Shown one piece after another: positions 53,573-61,441 of a stretch of 64,000 nt of DNA (position 1 is the first letter of the stretch; each line of letters begins with the position of its first letter). Under the pieces are notes generated by a model. It saw only the letters and a list, made by a program, of their open reading frames with translations, did no database searches and was not told the DNA's origin. The DNA is from Bacteroidota bacterium (GTDB taxonomy: Bacteria > Bacteroidota > Bacteroidia > B-17B0 > Aurantibacillaceae), in contig CANFTW010000008.1 of assembly GCA_947450025.1 (NCBI GenBank), positions 122,444 through 186,443 of the forward strand, written 5' to 3'. The position numbers and the translations under genes were made by a program.

Positions 53573-54811
53573 ATGAAACGTTCTATTGAATTAATGTCGC
53601 CTGCGGGCTCCTACGAAGCGTTAATGGCTGCAATTAAAGCAGGCTGTAATTCGGTTTATTTTGGAGTTGAGCAGTTAAATATGCGCGCTCGCTCTAGTAA
53701 TAATTTTACGCTAGAAGATTTAAAACGCATTGCTGAAATTGGTAAAGAAAATAACGTCAAAACTTATTTAACATTAAATACTATTTTATACGATCACGAT
53801 ATTACTTTGATGAAAAGTATTGTGAGTGCTGCCAAAGAAAATGGAGTAACAGCAATTATTGCAGCTGATCATGCGGTGATGAATTATGCCAAAAAAATTG
53901 GTATGGAAATCCACATTTCTACTCAAGCTAATGTTTCTAATATTGATACCGTTGAATTTTATGCCAACTTTGCTGATGTAGTAGTGTTAGCTCGTGAATT
54001 AAGTTTAATGCAAGTAGCAGATATTAGCAGAGAAATTAAGCGTAGAAATATCACGGGTCCATCTGGCAAATTAGTTGAGTTAGAAATATTTGCTCACGGC
54101 GCCTTATGCATGGCGGTTTCTGGTAAATGTTATTTGAGTCTGCATTCTCATTTTGCTTCCGCTAATCGTGGAGCTTGTATTCAAAATTGTCGCAGAAGTT
54201 ATGTCGTAACGGATAAAGAAGATGGAATGGAATTTGAAATCGATAATGAATTTATAATGTCGGCTAAAGATTTATGTACCATTGATTTTTTAGATAAAAT
54301 ATTAGATGCAGGTGTAAGCGTCTTGAAATTAGAAGGTCGTGGACGTTCGGTTGATTATGTGCATACCGTTACTAAATGCTATAACGAAGCTATTGATGCC
54401 TATATAGAAGGATCTTATACCAAAGAAAAAATAGAGCATTGGAAAACTCAATTAGCTACCGTATTTAATCGTGGCTTTTGGGATGGTTATTATTTAGGTC
54501 GCAAAATGGGAGAGTGGTGCGATGAAAATGGTTCTAAATCTTCGAAGAAAAAAATATATTTAGCAAAAGGCTTAAAGTATTTTGAGCAAGCCAAAGTAGG
54601 TGAGTTTCATTGCGAATCCCATAGCTTATCGGTAGGTGATGAAATTATGGTTACAGGTCCAACAACAGGTTATCTTGAGATGAAAATTGAAGAGTTAAGA
54701 ATTGATGGTAAACCAACGGATAAAGTTGTAAAAGGAAATATCTTTACCATTATGAGTAACGAAAAAATTCGTCCTTCAGATAAATTATACAAACTAGTTC
54801 CAGAGGCTTAA
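53573..54811 (+). CDS. U32 peptidase-family protein, TrhP-like tRNA hydroxylation factor
   Basis: A 412-residue U32 member. N-terminal ELMSPAGSYEALMAAIKAGCNSVYFG, then HGALCMAVSGKCYLS and NRGACIQNCRR supply the four Cys that in TrhP hold a 4Fe-4S cluster, followed by a C-terminal beta-barrel. Members hydroxylate tRNA U34 using prephenate rather than O2. The gene overlaps the ferredoxin by 1 nt (TAATG), suggesting the ferredoxin is its electron donor. The RlhA-type alternative is less likely. Confidence 0.85.
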   Translation: MKRSIELMSPAGSYEALMAAIKAGCNSVYFGVEQLNMRARSSNNFTLEDLKRIAEIGKENNVKTYLTLNTILYDHDITLMKSIVSAAKENGVTAIIAADHAVMNYAKKIGMEIHISTQANVSNIDTVEFYANFADVVVLARELSLMQVADISREIKRRNITGPSGKLVELEIFAHGALCMAVSGKCYLSLHSHFASANRGACIQNCRRSYVVTDKEDGMEFEIDNEFIMSAKDLCTIDFLDKILDAGVSVLKLEGRGRSVDYVHTVTKCYNEAIDAYIEGSYTKEKIEHWKTQLATVFNRGFWDGYYLGRKMGEWCDENGSKSSKKKIYLAKGLKYFEQAKVGEFHCESHSLSVGDEIMVTGPTTGYLEMKIEELRIDGKPTDKVVKGNIFTIMSNEKIRPSDKLYKLVPEA

Positions 54812-55038
54812 TGATTCGCATTATCCAACAGCGTATTAAATGTATTGGTTGTAATGCTTGTGTAGAAGCTGCCGATTATCGTTGGCGTCTTTCTACTAAA
54901 GATGGAAAGTGTACATTAGTTGGTGGAATTGAAAAACGTGGATTTTATTCAGTAATGGTTCATGATCACGAATTAGAAGACAATTTAAAGGCGGCTCAAA
55001 ACTGCCCTGTTAATATTATAAAAATTCATGAAATCTGA
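54811..55038 (+). CDS. Single-cluster 4Fe-4S ferredoxin
   Basis: A 75-residue ferredoxin with CIGCNAC in the N-terminal half and a distant CPVNII at the C-terminal end, the one-cluster pattern. The segment between lacks a second cluster. Tightly coupled to the U32 gene and likely dedicated to it. Confidence 0.88.
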   Translation: MIRIIQQRIKCIGCNACVEAADYRWRLSTKDGKCTLVGGIEKRGFYSVMVHDHELEDNLKAAQNCPVNIIKIHEI

Positions 55039-55099
55039 TTTTTTTCGCATGATGTCTGACAATTGTCATATTTAGTTTAGTCTATCTTTAGTTCCTTTG
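55036..55099 (+). promoter_or_regulatory. Operator and -7-like element of the pdxH operon
   Basis: Perfect palindrome TGAC-AATT-GTCA at 55057-55068. A TGAT half-site at 55036-55039 is 21 bp upstream. TTCCTTTG at 55092-55099 is centred 33 bp from the palindrome. pdxH ATG is at 55138. Confidence 0.55.
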
Positions 55100-55137
55100 C
55101 AGCGGATTTATGTAGTTTTTATTTAAGTCTTAAAGCA

Positions 55138-55791
55138 ATGAAACCAGAGTTAAAAGATAAAATCAAAAGCATACGACAAGATTATACCAAATTTCAGTTG
55201 TTGGAAGAAAATATTAGTTCCGATCCTTTTATTCAATTTGGCATTTGGTTACATGAAGCTTTTGAAAACGGAGATGAAGCAGCTAACGCTTTCTCACTTT
55301 CTACGGTGAATGAATTTAATACACCTTCCTCAAGGATTGTATTATTAAGAGATGTAAGTCATGGAGGTTTTACTTTTTTTACTAATTATGCCAGTCATAA
55401 AGGAAAAGAAATAGAAAAAAACAAACATGTTTCTCTATTATTTTTTTGGAAAGAATTACAGCGTCAAGTTAGAATTGAAGGAACGATTGAATTTTTATCA
55501 GAAGGAGAGTCTATAGAATATTTTAATTCACGACCTCGTGAATCGCAATTAGCCGCATTAGCATCACAACAAAGTGAAGTAATTGACAGTAGAAATGAAT
55601 TGGAAGATTTCTTTTTAAATGTCACTAAATTATATACGAATAAAGATGTTCCAAAACCTAATCATTGGGGTGGATATGTTGTTATTTCATCAAAAATAGA
55701 ATTTTGGCAAGGTAGAGCAAGTCGATTACACGATCGAATTCAATATACATTACTTAATAATTCATGGAAGATAGATCGTCTATCTCCTTAA
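55138..55791 (+). CDS. pdxH: Pyridoxamine/pyridoxine 5'-phosphate oxidase
   Basis: A 217-residue FMN oxidase that makes PLP with O2. S-S-R-I-V-L-L-R-D (FMN binding), FTFFTNYASHKG, SRPRESQLAALASQQSEV and the C-terminal WQGRASRLHDRI are intact. PLP is needed by the decarboxylase at 36.4 kb, though no direct link is shown. First gene of a four-gene run. Confidence 0.96.
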   Translation: MKPELKDKIKSIRQDYTKFQLLEENISSDPFIQFGIWLHEAFENGDEAANAFSLSTVNEFNTPSSRIVLLRDVSHGGFTFFTNYASHKGKEIEKNKHVSLLFFWKELQRQVRIEGTIEFLSEGESIEYFNSRPRESQLAALASQQSEVIDSRNELEDFFLNVTKLYTNKDVPKPNHWGGYVVISSKIEFWQGRASRLHDRIQYTLLNNSWKIDRLSP

Positions 55792-55808
55792 ATAAAATAC
55801 AGTACCTT

Positions 55809-56885
55809 ATGCATACAGTAAGATTTACAAGCGCTAACAAAGATGAAAAACAATTTGTAGCCACACTTAGAAAAAATGTAAACGATTATTTTAAAGAAAA
55901 TAATATTTCTCAAAAAGCCAATGGGGCAATGGTGGTTAAAACTATTGCACTAGTAAGTTTATATATTGTTCCTTATGTTTTTATTTTAACCATACCGATG
56001 TCTGCTTGGTTGGCATTAGGATTGTGTGTTTTAATTGGAGTAGGTATTGCAGGCGTTGGAATGGGAGTGATGCATGATGCTTGCCACGGAGCCTATTCTA
56101 AAAAACATTGGGTAAATAATTTATTGTCTGGTACTTTGTATTTGTTGGGAAGTAATGTATTGAATTGGAAAATACAACATAATGTCTTACATCATACATA
56201 TACTAATATTTCTGGTTTAGACGAGGATATTAATACAAAAGGTCCGATTCGCTTGGCGGAACAAGCTCCTTTAAAATGGTACCATCGTTATCAGTTTTTA
56301 TATGCCTTTGTGTTTTATGGTTTAATGACTATTACGATGCTAACAAATGATTTTACACGTTTGTTTCAATATGAAAAGGCTGGGCTAGTAAAAAGTCAAA
56401 ATAAAAATGTAAAAAGTGAATATGCTAAAATGTTATTTCGTAAAATTGTTTATCTAACTATCGTGTTAGGCTTACCAATGTGGTTAACTGATTTTACTTG
56501 GTATCAAATTTTAATCGGTTTTTTTGTGATGCATTGGGTAGCTAGTATTATTTTAAGTTTTGTATTTCAAATGGCTCATGTAGTAGAAGGCGCAGAACAA
56601 CCAGTTCCGGAAAACGAGATACATACTGATTGGCATGTGCATCAATTTAAAACAACTTCTGATTTTGCACGTAACAGCAAATTACTAAGTTGGTATGTTG
56701 GTGGATTAAATTTTCAAATTGAGCATCATTTGTTCCCAAATATTTGTCACATACATTATCCTAAACTAGCTCCTATTGTTGAGAGAACGGCTCGCGAGTT
56801 TGGTATCCCTTATAATTTGAAATCAAGTTTTGGAAGCGCTTTAATGTCGCATGTAGAACGTTTAAAAGAACTCGGAAGAGCTTAG
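55809..56885 (+). CDS. Membrane fatty-acid desaturase (front-end type)
   Basis: A di-iron desaturase of about 358 residues with His boxes HDACHG (about 100), HNVLHHTYTN (about 135) and QIEHHLFP (about 307), and four membrane segments. The QxxHH third box is the front-end/acyl-lipid type, different from the short Delta9-like enzyme at 37.7 kb. An in-frame ATG at 55764 overlaps pdxH; the ATG at 55809 fits better. 2 nt before the QueD-like gene. Confidence 0.9.
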   Translation: MHTVRFTSANKDEKQFVATLRKNVNDYFKENNISQKANGAMVVKTIALVSLYIVPYVFILTIPMSAWLALGLCVLIGVGIAGVGMGVMHDACHGAYSKKHWVNNLLSGTLYLLGSNVLNWKIQHNVLHHTYTNISGLDEDINTKGPIRLAEQAPLKWYHRYQFLYAFVFYGLMTITMLTNDFTRLFQYEKAGLVKSQNKNVKSEYAKMLFRKIVYLTIVLGLPMWLTDFTWYQILIGFFVMHWVASIILSFVFQMAHVVEGAEQPVPENEIHTDWHVHQFKTTSDFARNSKLLSWYVGGLNFQIEHHLFPNICHIHYPKLAPIVERTAREFGIPYNLKSSFGSALMSHVERLKELGRA

Positions 56886-56886
56886 T

Positions 56887-57348
56887 ATGCTGAAAAATCA
56901 ATTTATTAGAGTTACTAAAAAGTTTACGTTTGATATGGCTCATGCTCTTTATGGTTACGATGGGCCTTGTAAAAATATTCACGGTCATACATACGTTTTT
57001 TATGTAACATTAAAAGGTAAAGCCTTAGAAAACGAAAATCATCCTAAAAACGGAATGGTAATTGATTTTACTGATTTTAAGAAAATAGTGAACGAACAAG
57101 TTGTTTCAGTTTTTGATCATTCTTTGGTATTAAATTTAAATTCTCCACATGCTGATTTAACCCAATTGCATGATAATTTTGAAAAAATTAATTATGTTCC
57201 TTATCAACCAAGTTGTGAAAATTTATTAATTGATTTTTTAAATCGGATTAATTTAAAATTACCTAAAAACGTTATCGTTAATAGTTTAAAATTAGAAGAA
57301 ACTCCAACTTCTTTTGCGGAGTGGTTTTTAGAGGATAATTCAATATAA
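56887..57348 (+). CDS. queD: 6-pyruvoyl-tetrahydropterin synthase / QueD family protein
   Basis: A 153-residue T-fold enzyme. The zinc ligands are in FDMAHAL and KNIHGHTY, with catalytic Cys in GPCKN, DHSLVLN, and EETPTSFAEWF for pterin binding. It makes 6-carboxy-tetrahydropterin (queuosine) or 6-pyruvoyl-tetrahydropterin; the sequence does not decide. No other queuosine genes are near. It sits between the desaturase and the flavoprotein. Confidence 0.88.
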   Translation: MLKNQFIRVTKKFTFDMAHALYGYDGPCKNIHGHTYVFYVTLKGKALENENHPKNGMVIDFTDFKKIVNEQVVSVFDHSLVLNLNSPHADLTQLHDNFEKINYVPYQPSCENLLIDFLNRINLKLPKNVIVNSLKLEETPTSFAEWFLEDNSI

Positions 57349-57357
57349 ATATTAGTT

Positions 57358-58581
57358 ATGGAATCAACAGATGTTTTAGTAATTGGAGCAGGACCAGCAG
57401 GATGTATTGCTGCGTCATTGTTAAATAAACAAGGATATAAAGTGAAGATGGTGGAAAAAGAAAAATTTCCACGTTTTGTAATTGGAGAAAGTTTATTGCC
57501 TCGTGTGATGGACCATTTGGAGGAAGCTGGCCTGTTAGATGCTGTTAAGGCAGCTGGGTTTCAAGAAAAATTCGGAGCAAAATTTGTTCGTGGAAATGAA
57601 GTATGTGATTTTAATTTTGCTGAACAGTTTAGTGATGGATGGAAATGGACATGGCAAGTACCACGAGGTCAGTTTGATCAAATTTTATCTAACACTGTTA
57701 AATCAATGGGTGTTGATTTGGAATTTGAAACAGGTGTTATAGATATTAAATTTAATGGAACTAATTCAGTAACCACTGCAGTTGATTCGAAAGGAAATAA
57801 AAGAGAAATTGAAGCTAAATTTATAGTTGATGCTAGTGGATATGGTCGAGTCATTCCTCGGATGTTTAATTTAGATGAGCCATCTAATTTAGGAGTTAGA
57901 AAAACTCATTTCACACACTTTAAAGATTTAAAACGTCCTGGTGGTATTGATGGAAACCGAATTACCATAGTTGTTCATCAACAAAGAACCTGGATTTGGA
58001 TTATTCCATTTTCAAATGGTATTACATCAGTTGGATATGTGAGCGATCCTTCATTTTACGATGGAATGCCTGAAGATTCAACAGAGCGAATGTTATATTT
58101 AATTGATAATGATCCAAATCTAAAAGAGCGTTTTAAAGATGCGGAAATGATGTTTGAGCCTAAATCAATTGCAGGTTATTCTATTTCAACTAAGCAATTG
58201 TATGGAGAAGGCTACGTCTTAGTTGGAAATGCTACTGAGTTCTTAGATCCTGTTTTTTCTTCAGGTGTAACTTTTGCGATGGAGTCGGGGGCTAAAGCTG
58301 GAAAATTGGTCGGTCAGTTTTTAAAAGGGGAAAATGTAAATTGGCAAAGTGATTATACAGACTATATGATGCAAGGTATAAATACCTTTAGAACCTACGT
58401 TTCTACTTGGTATAGTGGAGAACTTCATGATATTTTCTTTTCGGATAATCAAGACTCTGAAATTAAAAAGCAAATTTGCTCGGTGTTAGCGGGCTATGTT
58501 TGGGATTTAAACAATCCGTTTGTTAAAAAGCATGAACAAGCTGTAAAATCCCTTCATAAGGTTATAGAATTGCATAAATAG
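57358..58581 (+). CDS. Flavin-dependent halogenase-like oxidoreductase
   Basis: A 407-residue FAD protein with GAGPAG (10-15), GESLLP (43-48), and the WxWxIP motif (TWIWIIP, Trp212-Pro217) that marks flavin-dependent halogenases. Lys71 in GFQEKFGAKF aligns by eye with the catalytic Lys of phenol-type halogenases. It could instead be a geranylgeranyl-reductase-like or other monooxygenase-superfamily member, since many Bacteroidota relatives are uncharacterised. No polyketide or peptide cluster adjoins. 9 nt after the QueD-like gene. Confidence 0.78.
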   Translation: MESTDVLVIGAGPAGCIAASLLNKQGYKVKMVEKEKFPRFVIGESLLPRVMDHLEEAGLLDAVKAAGFQEKFGAKFVRGNEVCDFNFAEQFSDGWKWTWQVPRGQFDQILSNTVKSMGVDLEFETGVIDIKFNGTNSVTTAVDSKGNKREIEAKFIVDASGYGRVIPRMFNLDEPSNLGVRKTHFTHFKDLKRPGGIDGNRITIVVHQQRTWIWIIPFSNGITSVGYVSDPSFYDGMPEDSTERMLYLIDNDPNLKERFKDAEMMFEPKSIAGYSISTKQLYGEGYVLVGNATEFLDPVFSSGVTFAMESGAKAGKLVGQFLKGENVNWQSDYTDYMMQGINTFRTYVSTWYSGELHDIFFSDNQDSEIKKQICSVLAGYVWDLNNPFVKKHEQAVKSLHKVIELHK

Positions 58582-58604
58582 TTTTTATACGAATGATTGG
58601 TAGA

Positions 58605-58669
58605 TGACTAAAATCAGCTTTCAAAATGATACAAGTCAGAATTATTAAGTCGAAAAATATCGAACTTTG
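58605..58669 (+). promoter_or_regulatory. Tandem operator and -7-like element of the 119-aa gene
   Basis: Distal TGAC-TAAA-ATCA at 58605-58616, proximal TGAT-ACAA-GTCA at 58627-58638, 22 bp apart. GAACTTTG at 58662-58669 has TTTG in place, 33 bp from the proximal centre. ATG at 58691. Confidence 0.65.
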
Positions 58670-58690
58670 CTTCCAATATAATACGGAACC

Positions 58691-59050
58691 ATGACAATTA
58701 TTAAAATAGATAAACCTGTAAAGGTTTCAGAAATAAAGAAGGCGTTTAACAATGAGTTTCCATTTTTAAAGATTGAGTTTTTTAAAAAGATTCATAAACC
58801 AATGCAAGGATCTTTGAAAAAAGATGTTATAACAGATGATTTTACAGCTTCTAATTTAAGTAATGATAATGCTATCATTATTAAGGAAGATATGTTGGTT
58901 TCTGAATTAGAAAATCAATTTACTGAAAAATTAAAATTATCGGCCCAGGTATTTCGAAAATCAGGAAGAAGTTGGTTAGAAACTACTTTTACAGATAGTT
59001 GGACTTTAAAAAAACAAAATGAAGAAGGTTTAGAATTAAGTAATATTTAA
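58691..59050 (+). CDS. Conserved-looking 119-aa protein, unknown function
   Basis: A small soluble alpha/beta protein without signal peptide or cysteine. Short helix KVSEIKKAFNNEF, strand LKIEFFK, then helix MLVSELENQFTEKL and strand AQVFRKSGRSWLET. I do not recognise it. It is monocistronic, bounded by the FAD gene and a strong terminator, and has a full tandem operator. That makes it a good candidate for an uncharacterised low-oxygen-regulon member. Confidence 0.7.
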   Translation: MTIIKIDKPVKVSEIKKAFNNEFPFLKIEFFKKIHKPMQGSLKKDVITDDFTASNLSNDNAIIIKEDMLVSELENQFTEKLKLSAQVFRKSGRSWLETTFTDSWTLKKQNEEGLELSNI

Positions 59051-59063
59051 TATTCTTCAATTG

Positions 59064-59112
59064 ATATACAAAAAAAGAGGATTCAATTATTGAATCCTCT
59101 TTTTTTGTATAT
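59064..59112. terminator. Strong bidirectional rho-independent terminator
   Basis: Perfect 23-bp arms with GAGGATTCAA / TTGAATCCTC at the inner ends, a 3-nt loop and A/T tracts on both sides. It lies between the convergent 119-aa gene and the leftward USP gene. Confidence 0.9.
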
Positions 59113-59125
59113 ATATGACTGTGAT

Positions 59126-60016
59126 TTAAAAAGGTACTCCAGGGATTCCACTCGCTTCCATTTCACTTAATTCAGGTTTAAGACATAATACAGGAATTTT
59201 AGACTCATTAATTAATCGGTGAATATAATTACTTAATAATACTTCTTTAAAATCTGCTTCTTGATCTGTCATAGAAATAATCATGTCAGCAGATTGTTTT
59301 TTTGCATATTGAATTGTTTTTTTGACTTTATTATCAGTTTTTGATAATGTACTTGTGATATTGATTTTATTCTTCTCACATTCTTTTGTTATTTGCTTAA
59401 TATATACCTCTAATTTATATTTTTCAGCAGCTTCAGACTCATTATATAAGCCTAAAACATAAATATGGCTAGTGAAAGTTTTAGCCAATTTTATAGCAAC
59501 ATTTACTTTTTGTCTAGTATGAGCAGACAAATCAATTGGTAAGACAATATGAGTATATCCTTTTTTAGCAGGCATACTTCTTACCGTAAGAATAGGTAAC
59601 TCACTTTTAGTTAATGTTCGGTATGTATTGCTACCTAAAAATAAATCGTTATTAGAGTCGCTTCCTTGTGTTCCCATAACTAATAAGTTGGCATTTACTT
59701 CACTACAAATATTGATTATTTCCGAAGTAATATTGCCAGAAGAAAATACTGGAGTTACTTTTACACCGTATTTTTTTGATATTTTAGAAGCCTCACTACT
59801 TAGTTTCTCAGATAATAATTCAGATAATAAACTAGGTTTTTTGATATTGAGAGATGGTAAAAGCATGTTTAAAAGATCATTTTTCTTTTGAACAAAGGTT
59901 AAGAAAAGTTCACCTTTTGTAAAAGCAGCTATAAAAGCAGCATGTTCAACCGCGCTGTTAGCAGTCTTTGAGAAATCGTAAGGAACGACAATTTTTTTAG
60001 TTTTTAAAGTGATCAT
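59126..60016 (-). CDS. Universal stress protein, tandem UspA domains
   Basis: A 296-residue protein with two Usp folds (about 1-147 and 155-290). The first opens KKIVVPYDFSKTANSAV and has GTQGSDSNNDLFLGSNTYRTL, the nucleotide-binding pattern. The second opens THIVLPIDLSAHTRQKV. Cytoplasmic. 8 nt after the second USP gene; last gene of the doxX-usp-usp operon. Confidence 0.92.
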   Translation of the reverse strand: MITLKTKKIVVPYDFSKTANSAVEHAAFIAAFTKGELFLTFVQKKNDLLNMLLPSLNIKKPSLLSELLSEKLSSEASKISKKYGVKVTPVFSSGNITSEIINICSEVNANLLVMGTQGSDSNNDLFLGSNTYRTLTKSELPILTVRSMPAKKGYTHIVLPIDLSAHTRQKVNVAIKLAKTFTSHIYVLGLYNESEAAEKYKLEVYIKQITKECEKNKINITSTLSKTDNKVKKTIQYAKKQSADMIISMTDQEADFKEVLLSNYIHRLINESKIPVLCLKPELSEMEASGIPGVPF

Positions 60017-60024
60017 ATGTCTAT

Positions 60025-60813
60025 TTATTTATGAATTGATAAAACTGGGATATTTGAAGCTAAAATCATTTTTTTGGAATGGCTTTCGATAAACAAATTA
60101 TGAAAAGCATTGTAATTATTACTAATTAGTAAAATCATATCTGCTTTTGTTTTTTTTGCATGTTGACTTAAGCCTTCTTGAAAATTTTGAGCTTTAACAT
60201 TCGTTACTTTAAAAGAATGTTTGTTTTTGTTGCCTAATTCTAATTCGCTTTCTGTTTTAACATGAACGTATTCAACGTTTATTTTTAAATACTTGACAAG
60301 AGTGTTTATTCTTTTGGATAATCCTGAACTTATACTTTCTTTATTATCAATAGCGATGATCATTTTTCTTAAAGCATGCTGCTTGTACTTTTCTGAAACT
60401 GTGATAATTGGGCATTTAATTTTTCCAGCTAAACTCAATGAAGTTGTTCCATTTAAAAATTGAGAAATTTTACTCTTAGTTTCTAGCCCTAGGATGACTA
60501 TACTGATTTTATTTTTTGACACTAATTTTTCAACTCTTTCTTTAATACCGATATAGGTTAATTCAATATTGAATTTTATTTTCGGGTATTGAATGGTCAT
60601 TTTTTTATGTAAAGCTTCCATTTTTTTTTCGGCATCTTTCATAAATTCATTTCCATCCATAAATATTAGTCCAGATGTTGTATGAACAACTGGAGCTGTT
60701 AACACATGAAATAATAATATTTTTGAACCTGTTAGTTTAGCTACTTCTATAGCATAGTTAATTGTATTTTCTGAGGATTTTGTGAAGTCTAAACCTACTA
60801 AGATTGTTTTCAT
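60025..60813 (-). CDS. Universal stress protein, tandem UspA domains
   Basis: A 262-residue protein: KTILVGLDFTKSSENTINYA (first domain) and a shorter, degenerate second domain (about 150-262). The loop after ILGLE lacks the usual glycines, so ATP binding is uncertain. Middle gene of the operon, between DoxX and the other USP. Confidence 0.9.
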   Translation of the reverse strand: MKTILVGLDFTKSSENTINYAIEVAKLTGSKILLFHVLTAPVVHTTSGLIFMDGNEFMKDAEKKMEALHKKMTIQYPKIKFNIELTYIGIKERVEKLVSKNKISIVILGLETKSKISQFLNGTTSLSLAGKIKCPIITVSEKYKQHALRKMIIAIDNKESISSGLSKRINTLVKYLKINVEYVHVKTESELELGNKNKHSFKVTNVKAQNFQEGLSQHAKKTKADMILLISNNYNAFHNLFIESHSKKMILASNIPVLSIHK

Positions 60814-60836
60814 GTATAGTTATATTTTTAATCGAG

Positions 60837-61253
60837 TTATTTTAATAAAAAAGTGTCAAGACCAAAATAATAATAGTTAGAGAGCAATAGGATTATAAGT
60901 AACAGAATCACTCTTGGAAATACATGTTGTAAGTCCCAAATTGGTTTTAAAAGAGAAAACGCAATAGCAACCACTAGTAAATTAACAGCTAATAGGATTG
61001 GAACAATCAAATGAAATAAGCCAAGTATAAGTAAAATACCTCCAAAAAACTCATTAATGGAGGTGAAATAGGAGGTAAACGTGAGTAAAAAACTAGGTAT
61101 TTTTTTTCTGTCAGTTTCATTATGAAATGCACTAACTACATTTTTGATTCTTACTACAAATAGTTTATCGTATCCTTGAAAAATAAATAGAATCCCTAAA
61201 AAGCAACGAATAAATAATTCTGCAATATTATAGTTTAATTCAGTCTGGTTCAT
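60837..61253 (-). CDS. DoxX family membrane protein
   Basis: A 138-residue protein with four hydrophobic segments: about 10-28, 48-68, 75-95 and 108-130. RCFLGILFIFQGYDKLF and FGGILLILG give the DoxX/SURF4-like pattern. The function is not established; relatives act with oxidoreductases or thiosulfate oxidation. It is the first gene of the doxX-usp-usp unit and starts directly after a predicted regulon promoter. Confidence 0.8.
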   Translation of the reverse strand: MNQTELNYNIAELFIRCFLGILFIFQGYDKLFVVRIKNVVSAFHNETDRKKIPSFLLTFTSYFTSINEFFGGILLILGLFHLIVPILLAVNLLVVAIAFSLLKPIWDLQHVFPRVILLLIILLLSNYYYFGLDTFLLK

Positions 61254-61257
61254 TATA

Positions 61258-61321
61258 CGAATTTACTTAATAATATATTAATTAATATGATATTAGTCAT
61301 ATTATAGCCTGATAAAAAATA
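61258..61321 (-). promoter_or_regulatory. Operator and -7-like element of doxX-usp-usp
   Basis: Proximal TGAT-ATTA-GTCA at 61288-61299. A half-site TGAT-AAAA at 61310-61317 stands 22 bp further out. On the minus strand TAAATTCG at 61258-61265 is 32 bp from the proximal centre. The ATG is at 61253, so the leader would be almost absent. Confidence 0.55.
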
Positions 61322-61398
61322 GGAATAAGAAATATAATAAGGGCTAGGTGTTGTTTATGAATAAAATTGAGTCAAAAAATCAATTCTTAATTCAAAAA

Positions 61399-61425
61399 AA
61401 AGGCAGACGTTTGTTGTCTGCCTTT
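61399..61425 (-). terminator. Rho-independent terminator of acs
   Basis: Arms AAAGGCAGAC / GTCTGCCTTT with a 7-nt loop, followed on the minus strand by a T tract. 17 nt past the acs stop. Confidence 0.9.
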
Positions 61426-61441
61426 GGTTTATCATTCTTAG

